A DNA stretch of 38,258 bases from Chthonomonadales bacterium. GTDB taxonomy: Bacteria; Armatimonadota; Chthonomonadetes; Chthonomonadales; CAJBBX01. The stretch covers positions 1-38,258 of the forward strand of contig JAAYVH010000007.1 in assembly GCA_012517255.1 (NCBI GenBank), given 5' to 3'. Numbering within the stretch: position 1 is the first letter of the stretch; each line of letters opens with the position of its first letter. The notes under the pieces are model-generated. The model ran no database searches. It was not told the origin of the DNA and saw only the letters and a list, made by a program, of their open reading frames with translations. The position numbers and the translations under genes were made by a program. Below, one piece after another: positions 32,803-38,258 of this stretch.

Positions 32803-35800
32803 CTACTTCCAGCTCACGCGGACGGCGACACCCTCGGGGTTGTTGTCATAGCGCAGCAGCACGGTGCCCCGTTCCTGGCGAGCCGAGACCGCCACCGCCT
32901 CCCCGCGAAGGGTACAGGCCTTCGCGCCGACGAAGGTCCGACGGCCTGCGGCGAGTCGCGCGGCTCCGACGGTAGAGGCCGGGGCCTGCACCACGAAAGC
33001 GGTAGCCGTGGCGGTCTCCATCCGTGCGGTGGTTCGACCGGACACCGCCAGAACGCTCGGCGTCGATCCTCCCGATCCTCCCGCGCTGCGCAGGAAAGCC
33101 GCCTGACCGGCCGAAACCTGCGGGCTCTCTACGACAGGCAGGTTCGCGGCAAGCAGGTCCACGTACGAACCGTCCAGGCTGATGTCGCCGGCTAGCGCCC
33201 TCGCGGCGACGTAGGGTCCACGACGCGACACGAACCCCGTCGCGAATGTGAGCGTGTCGCCGTTTGTCTCGAACGCCCTGCGCGTGAGCTCGCGTATCCA
33301 GCGGTCGGTCTGGGACGTGGCGGTGAAGAACGCGGGCGCCACGCCGGCATAGATCAGACTGCCGTTGCCCACCTTGGCGTGCCAAACGATCGGAACGCCA
33401 TCCCCCGCCCGGCGGTAGAGGACCTGTGCATCGGCGGGCGGAGCGTAGGCGGTGAGCGTGTAGCCGTCCAGAACGCGAATGCGCTGCAGCATCCGATCAG
33501 GCGTGTAAGCAGGCAGCGCACCGGGACCCGAGGCGACGGCTTCGAGCAGGCGGTTCGCGGGCGGCGCGGGATAGGCGCTCACCAGGAAGCCGTTGCCTAT
33601 GTCGAGCGTGAGCTTGACGGAGGCTTCCCTGGGCAGGCCATCGAAGCGATAGACCCAGTAGGCGTCGCCGTCGGCGAATCGGGCATCGGCGTTGCACACG
33701 CTGTTGCGATCTTCTGCCAGGAACCGCGTCTCGAGTTCGGAACCGGCCTGGAAGGAAGCCGCCAGCACGTCGTTGATGCGCAGCTCCGCCGACGCCAGGT
33801 ACGGCCCCCAACCATCGGCTCGCGACACGTCCTCGAAGCGCACGCTGACGCTGCCCGTCTCCCGCACAAAGGGGCTGAGGTCCACCGTGTAGCGGCGGCG
33901 GTTCTTCAGGCTCCGCTCTTCAGGATCTCCGCGGAGCAGCTCAGTCGGAGACACTACGTTGCGGACGCCGGGTTCCTCGAGCACGCGTCTGGGCTCGATA
34001 CCCAATCGGAGGAATAGATCCTCCATGGGTGAGTTCAGGCCCGCCTTGCGCCACCAGCTATCGGCGAGGCCGTTGTAGGGGTCGGTTCCTCCCACCATGA
34101 TGAGCGAACCGCCCTTGCGAACCCAATCGGCCAGACCGATGTTGCACTCAGGCGCATCGGGCTTCATGAAATCGTAGGATGTCAGCAACGTCCGGACGCC
34201 GCTGAGGTAACCCTGCTCGGAGCAACGATCGAGGCTCAGCACCTGGAGGGGCAGGCCGTGCATAACCATCGGCATGGCAAGACCGTAGAAGCCGTCGAAG
34301 TCGCTGGGATGGGGGTCGCCGCGCTGATACGACATGCTGTCCGCGATGAGGACGCCGACCCCCTCGGAGCCGGCCTCGATCTTGCGGATAGGGTACCGCC
34401 ACATCTCGGTGAGCGCGCCGACAACGGTATTGATGACCGTCGCGTAGTCGGCAGGAACGCGCCCATAGATGCGGCTGGGCCACGGCATCACTTCGAACCG
34501 ATCAAGCCCGGGAAACATGAGCGAAGCCGCCAGGGTCTCGCGGTAGTTGCGGATGTAGTCATCCATGGGCAGATCGGGGTTGTCCTCCACCGGATCCATG
34601 AGCGCCCAGAGCGGCTTGCTCGTGCCGCGGAGCAGATGAACCAGCGAGGAGTACTCGACATACGCCAGCGGGAAGGTGCGCTCGGCGCGAACGCCGGCCA
34701 CGCGCGTGGGAGTGCGCGCCGTGCCGGTCCATACCTGACCGATCACTTCCTGAACGGCGGGCAGGCGGAAGAGCGCATAGTGAGGCACGGTGATGCCCCA
34801 GTGCGGATAGGTGACCGGACTATGAACGGCCAGCATGCGCCGGACCCCGGGATGCGTGCTGGCTAGCGGGCCCAGCACGGCCTGGATCTGACGCAGGCAG
34901 AGCTGCATCTTCAGCCGCTCCGCCTTGACGCGCGCCTCCATGCTGGAGTGAGGCGGTTCCCACGGAGCGCCGTACAGGGCCTGCCATTCCTGTTTGAACG
35001 CTTCCGAGTAACCGGCACGCGCGAAGATCTCCGGTTCCTCCGGGCAGACGGCGTAGACACCGTTAGCGGCGGCTTCGGCGTAGTAGGCGCGTTGCTTTTC
35101 GTTCAGCCCAGTCGTGGGGATCATGTAGTAGCTGTTGCCGCCGATGACGATCATGGAGCCGTTGCGGTCGGTCTGAACCTCGTGGGGATTGGCCTTGACG
35201 TAGGGCTCGTACTGCCGAAAGCCCCCCATGGTCTTCACTACATAGCCGGCTTCGCGCCATCCCTGGAGCACATCTCGGTCTGCGGAGAAGACGAGCGCCG
35301 CATCGGTTGGCGGCGCTATGGCGGGATTGTACGGCTGACCCGTCTGGAAGGCGGTGAAAGGACGCGTGGGCAATGGCACGGCAGCCACACCGGCGCCGGC
35401 GGGAGCGCCTCCGCGCAGGAATGCATCCACGGCATCGGGGACACCGTTGCGGTTGGCGTCTGCCATGATGACCGTCACCACGGCCTCCCGCAACAGCCCC
35501 TGACCTCCGGTCGCCTTGAAATGGAAACGCACCCCTGATCCGAGGCTCGCTGCCGCAGGCACACGCACAGCGAGGGAAGCGCCCGAGCGCGAGACCGGCG
35601 GGAGCGGTTTGCCGTCGTCGCCCGACGGGCTCACGATCAGCGCGCCTTCGCTGCGCACCTCCAGCCGTACCAGAGAGCCCCCGGGCGCTGCGATGCGGTA
35701 GGTCCAACCGCCTCCGGCTGACGCGGCCCGCGCGCCCTCCGTCAGTTGCGACGTGTTGTTGGTGCCGAGCAGCGCCGCGCTCTCCACTGCCGAGCCGGGG

Positions 35801-35889
35801 CGTATGCGCAGCACGCGTCGCACCTCCTGTGCGCCGCTGGACGTGGCAAGGGCGAGCATGACGGCCGCGACGAGCAGCGGGCTCTTCAT
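32803..35889 (-). CDS. Large secreted glycosidase-like protein
   Basis: The protein has 1028 residues from the ATG at 35889, with AAGGGG upstream. The signal peptide is MKSPLLVAAVMLALATSSGA. An N-terminal beta-sandwich follows (VRRVLRIRPGS...), then a calcium-loop-like DANRNGVPDAVDAFL near residue 160. The central part is a TIM-barrel-like region (WREAGYVVKTMGGFRQY, VYAVCPEEPEIFARAGYSEAFKQEWQALYG). A GATase-like module (GVGVLIADSMSY, LQVLSLDRCSEQGYLSGVRTLLTSYDFM, ADWVRKGGSLIMVGG), as in GH42-type beta-galactosidases, comes next. The C-terminal third is another sandwich (VDLSPFVRETGSVSVRFEDVSRADGWGPYLASAELRIND). The architecture suggests a glycan-acting enzyme, but the barrel's catalytic pair was not identified. 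It lies between the UroD-like and PmoA-like genes on one strand. Confidence 0.75.
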   Translation of the reverse strand: MKSPLLVAAVMLALATSSGAQEVRRVLRIRPGSAVESAALLGTNNTSQLTEGARAASAGGGWTYRIAAPGGSLVRLEVRSEGALIVSPSGDDGKPLPPVSRSGASLAVRVPAAASLGSGVRFHFKATGGQGLLREAVVTVIMADANRNGVPDAVDAFLRGGAPAGAGVAAVPLPTRPFTAFQTGQPYNPAIAPPTDAALVFSADRDVLQGWREAGYVVKTMGGFRQYEPYVKANPHEVQTDRNGSMIVIGGNSYYMIPTTGLNEKQRAYYAEAAANGVYAVCPEEPEIFARAGYSEAFKQEWQALYGAPWEPPHSSMEARVKAERLKMQLCLRQIQAVLGPLASTHPGVRRMLAVHSPVTYPHWGITVPHYALFRLPAVQEVIGQVWTGTARTPTRVAGVRAERTFPLAYVEYSSLVHLLRGTSKPLWALMDPVEDNPDLPMDDYIRNYRETLAASLMFPGLDRFEVMPWPSRIYGRVPADYATVINTVVGALTEMWRYPIRKIEAGSEGVGVLIADSMSYQRGDPHPSDFDGFYGLAMPMVMHGLPLQVLSLDRCSEQGYLSGVRTLLTSYDFMKPDAPECNIGLADWVRKGGSLIMVGGTDPYNGLADSWWRKAGLNSPMEDLFLRLGIEPRRVLEEPGVRNVVSPTELLRGDPEERSLKNRRRYTVDLSPFVRETGSVSVRFEDVSRADGWGPYLASAELRINDVLAASFQAGSELETRFLAEDRNSVCNADARFADGDAYWVYRFDGLPREASVKLTLDIGNGFLVSAYPAPPANRLLEAVASGPGALPAYTPDRMLQRIRVLDGYTLTAYAPPADAQVLYRRAGDGVPIVWHAKVGNGSLIYAGVAPAFFTATSQTDRWIRELTRRAFETNGDTLTFATGFVSRRGPYVAARALAGDISLDGSYVDLLAANLPVVESPQVSAGQAAFLRSAGGSGGSTPSVLAVSGRTTARMETATATAFVVQAPASTVGAARLAAGRRTFVGAKACTLRGEAVAVSARQERGTVLLRYDNNPEGVAVRVSWK

Positions 35890-35946
35890 GGCAGTACCCC
35901 TTGCCCCGTGCTCTCTGGCTGCTCGGTGTATCCGGTGATCCATGCG

Positions 35947-37059
35947 CTACTCAGCCCACGTGGCAACGGGCGGGACGATGAAATCGAGGTACCGGTCGCG
36001 GATGCCCGCTTGCGACGCGTCGCCGCGATGGATGGCCACCCGATAGATGAAGCGCATCTCGTCGCCTTGCGAGAGCGTGTAGCTGCCGTCCTTGAGGCCC
36101 CCTGTGTAGGCCTTCAGCGCGAAAGGATTGGCGGCCATGAGCCCGTAGTCGCGCACGTGCCAGTAGGTCGGGTAACGGAAGCTGTGGGGATGGTCCATGA
36201 CGGCTATACCGACGTGCGCGCCGTCCACGATCCCGGAATAGTCGCACCAGTGCGCCGCATGTCCCCAGTTTTCCGGCTCATTGATGCCACCGAACGCGTT
36301 CTCGATCTTCCCTCCGCGGGGTACGTCCATGGGCGTCGCAACGCGGATGGAGATCAAGCCGCCTTCCTTGGTGTCGCCGAAGTGGACGTCGCCTTCGGTC
36401 GCCTTCAGAGCGACGACAATGTCCACGAACCTGGGGGCATCGCCGCTTGCGGCCCAGAACGTGGCTGTGAGCGACTGCGTCAGGAGCTTCCTGCCGCTGG
36501 CATCGGTCCAGTCGCTCGTCGTGCGAAACCTCCCGAAAACGGGTCCGCTGACCATCTCATCGAGCGAGCGATGCACTGTATAGCCATGGCCCGGCTCTTC
36601 GCTCCAGTTGTCGGCGCCGTTGACCTCACCAAAGGCCACCCACATGGAGCGGTGGTGCTTGTGGTCGCGCGTTTCGTCATCCCGAGGCCGCTCGCGCATG
36701 GGCCAGCCACGCGTCACCTCGATGTCGCCGGGGGCGAGCAACGGCCAGAAGTAGGGCCGCGCGGGAACGTTCGCGTAGTGATAGGCGGTGAACGGCCGGT
36801 TGTCCAGATGCACCGTGATGGTCTTGCCGTCGTCTTCGAGCATGACGCCCCCCACGGTCACGACACCCTCCGGCGTCCACGTCTGCTCTGTTCCGGCTTC
36901 CATGGCTGGCAGGATCAAAGCCGCGCGATCACCGTCCCGTTGCACGGGGATGACACGCCCCGAGCTCGTCAGCCCTGATGGAACCGAACCGGCGGGGCAG
37001 TTGAGCGTAATAGGACAGTGATGCCGGGCGCGCGTGCCCGCGCGAACGATGAGCTTCAT
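35947..37059 (-). CDS. PmoA-like / DUF6807 family protein
   Basis: The protein has 370 residues with GGAGG 5 bases before the ATG. The family signature is clear: TVHLDNRPFTAYHYANVPARPYFWPLLAPGDIEVTRGWPM, followed by DHKHHRSMWVAFGEVNGADNW, and later GHAAHWCDYSGIVDGAHVGIAVMDHPHSFRYPTYWHVRDYGLMAANPFA. The name PmoA is historical; there is no particulate methane monooxygenase here and no membrane helix. The family occurs in secreted-sugar loci of Planctomycetes and Armatimonadota. The adjacent large glycosidase-like gene starts 57 bases downstream, supporting a joint role in glycan or polyol use, which is inference. Confidence 0.9.
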   Translation of the reverse strand: MKLIVRAGTRARHHCPITLNCPAGSVPSGLTSSGRVIPVQRDGDRAALILPAMEAGTEQTWTPEGVVTVGGVMLEDDGKTITVHLDNRPFTAYHYANVPARPYFWPLLAPGDIEVTRGWPMRERPRDDETRDHKHHRSMWVAFGEVNGADNWSEEPGHGYTVHRSLDEMVSGPVFGRFRTTSDWTDASGRKLLTQSLTATFWAASGDAPRFVDIVVALKATEGDVHFGDTKEGGLISIRVATPMDVPRGGKIENAFGGINEPENWGHAAHWCDYSGIVDGAHVGIAVMDHPHSFRYPTYWHVRDYGLMAANPFALKAYTGGLKDGSYTLSQGDEMRFIYRVAIHRGDASQAGIRDRYLDFIVPPVATWAE

Positions 37060-37228
37060 GGTTGCCTCCAGAATGGGTGATCCCGCGGCTAGATTCCCCG
37101 GCAGCGCGCGAGTCTCCTGCCCGCAGCCTCCCGGGGCTCTTGCGCCTCTGCGGTATCATGGGGACCGGCAGCGGATGGCGATGAGGCCAGGAGCCATCCC
37201 GCCATCTCACGAAGGAGTGTGGTCGGCA

Positions 37229-38258
37229 ATGAAGTCCGCAGCAAAGGTGGACGCGCCTCCAACGCGTGTCTGGTCATGGTTCACCCCCGAGGAGTTCTCC
37301 CGCAGGCGCGCGCACGTATTCGAGCAGATCGGCGATGCTGCAGCCGTGCTGCAGGGAGCCGGTCCCCTGCGCGGCTTCGAGCTGTTCCGGCAGACCAACG
37401 AGGTCCTCTATCTCACGGGCCTCGAGGCCCCGCAAGCCTACGTGCTTCTCGATGGTCAGGCTCAGACGGCATCGGCCTATCTGCCGTGCCGACCGGAGCG
37501 CACCCCCGAAGATGAGACACTCGCCTTCGCGGAGGATGCCGACCGCATCTGCGCCCTGACCGGTCTGGATGCCGTCTACCCGTGGTCGGAGTTGGAGAAG
37601 CATCTGGCGCGGCGCGCAGTGATCTTCACGCCGTTCCAGCCCGGCGAAGGCCGCATGTCCTCGCGCGACGTGCTGGTGCACGCCGCTCACATGGAAGCAT
37701 CCGATCCGTGGGACGGAGGCGGCACGCGGCAAGACCGGTTCATAGCCCGTTTGCAGGAGCGCTTCCCTGATGCCGAATGCCGCGACCTGTCGCCCATCCT
37801 CGATGCCATGCGGCTCATCAAGAGCCCGCAGGAGATCACCGTAATGCGCCGGGCAGGCGAGCTGTCGGCACGCGCGGTCATGGAGGCCATGGCGATCACG
37901 CGTCCCGGGCTGCGGGAATACGACCTGCATGCCGTCATGCATCGCGTCTTCATCGAGAGCGGCGCGCGGGGCGAAGGCTACCGCGCCATCATCCCCGCCG
38001 GGCGCGAGAACGCATGGGACGGCCACTACTGCCGTAACGACGGCCTGCTGCGCGACGGCGACCTCATTCTCATGGACTGCGCGCCCGACGTGTGCAACTA
38101 CACCAGCGATATCGGCCGCATGTGGCCCGTCAATGGCTGCTACACGGCCGAGCAGCGCGCTCTCTACGGTTACATTGTGCGCTTCCATCAGGCGCTCATG
38201 CGGCGCGTGCGGCCCGGCGTGCTACCCCGCGACGCCATGCAGGAGACGGCAGACGAGC
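37229..38258 (+). CDS. M24 Xaa-Pro aminopeptidase-like protein, truncated by window end
   Basis: The ATG at 37229 follows GAAGGAG (37211-37217), and 343 codons are seen before the window ends with no stop. Residues about 17-165 match an aminopeptidase-P N-domain (WFTPEEFSRRRAHVFEQIG, GFELFRQTNEVLYLTGLEAPQAYVLL). A DAMRLIKSPQEITVMRRAGELSARAVMEAM linker precedes the pita-bread domain, with YRAIIPAGRENAWDGHYCRND and the first two metal ligands Asp283 and Asp294 in LILMDCAPDVCNYTSDIGRMWPV. The remaining His and two Glu ligands would lie past the edge. It removes N-terminal residues before proline or acts on related dipeptides. It is divergent from the PmoA-like gene. Confidence 0.9.
   Translation, partial: MKSAAKVDAPPTRVWSWFTPEEFSRRRAHVFEQIGDAAAVLQGAGPLRGFELFRQTNEVLYLTGLEAPQAYVLLDGQAQTASAYLPCRPERTPEDETLAFAEDADRICALTGLDAVYPWSELEKHLARRAVIFTPFQPGEGRMSSRDVLVHAAHMEASDPWDGGGTRQDRFIARLQERFPDAECRDLSPILDAMRLIKSPQEITVMRRAGELSARAVMEAMAITRPGLREYDLHAVMHRVFIESGARGEGYRAIIPAGRENAWDGHYCRNDGLLRDGDLILMDCAPDVCNYTSDIGRMWPVNGCYTAEQRALYGYIVRFHQALMRRVRPGVLPRDAMQETADE

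Noticed and set aside
37154-37159. TATCAT as a -10 element for the M24 peptidase gene
   Set aside because: No acceptable -35 at 16-18 bases and no extended -10; left unannotated.
37274-38188. Minus-strand open frame of 304 codons
   Set aside because: It mirrors the M24 peptidase gene, which has metal ligands and a ribosome site.

Overview
The window is GC-rich, almost fully coding, bacterial chromosomal DNA. The best taxonomic hint is the prepilin at 23839-24564. Its N-terminus ([17 protein letters not shown], then [16 protein letters not shown], then [11 protein letters not shown]) and C-terminal H-x-DG-type end (FADGHVKW) are typical of Armatimonadota and related Planctomycetes-like lineages. 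The many secreted beta-helix, PQQ-propeller, glycosidase-like, DUF6807/PmoA-like and UroD-like proteins fit that too. Assignment to Armatimonadota is inference; there is no rRNA or other phylogenetic marker gene here.

Layout. 1-646: structured intergenic repeats. 647-5221: a secreted glycosidase-like TIM-barrel protein facing a minus-strand set (membrane protein, beta-helix protein, PQQ-like beta-propeller). 5425-14489 (minus): a run of five genes comprising a HEAT-like membrane protein, a 1070-residue secreted-type protein, an HlyD/MacA-type adaptor, a LolD/MacB-type ATPase and an FtsX-type permease. 14559-16056 (plus): a CoA-binding-fold protein behind a near-consensus promoter, then an outer-membrane barrel-like protein. 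16088-18432: argC and argJ of arginine biosynthesis, with their own promoter.

18423-23059 is the accessory-looking part. A divergent CRP-like regulator faces a tight four-gene minus-strand operon encoding a ClpX-like AAA+ protein with ruined Walker motifs, a soluble VirD4/TraG-like ATPase, a 121-residue unknown protein starting with TTG, and a stand-alone M41 (FtsH-type) zinc peptidase carrying a Clp-N-like domain instead of its own AAA+ module. I do not recognise this combination as a described system, and it is the main candidate for something new. No relaxase, integrase or type IV secretion channel gene is visible beside it.

23089-26290: an exported glutathione peroxidase, the prepilin with a promoter and dyad operator, an FmdE-family protein paired with an ECF-transporter S component, and a SAM methyltransferase. 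26548-31513: small and unknown proteins, a DUF5916/CBM9-like outer-membrane protein, a lyase-like secreted protein with an apparently leaderless promoter, a nitrilase-family amidase and an unknown 200-residue protein. 31524-37059 (minus): a UroD-like protein, a 1028-residue secreted glycosidase-like protein and a PmoA/DUF6807 protein, which together with the 334-residue lyase-like protein look like polysaccharide or glycan handling. 37229-end: an M24 Xaa-Pro peptidase cut by the window edge. I saw no tRNA, rRNA, CRISPR array or insertion sequence.
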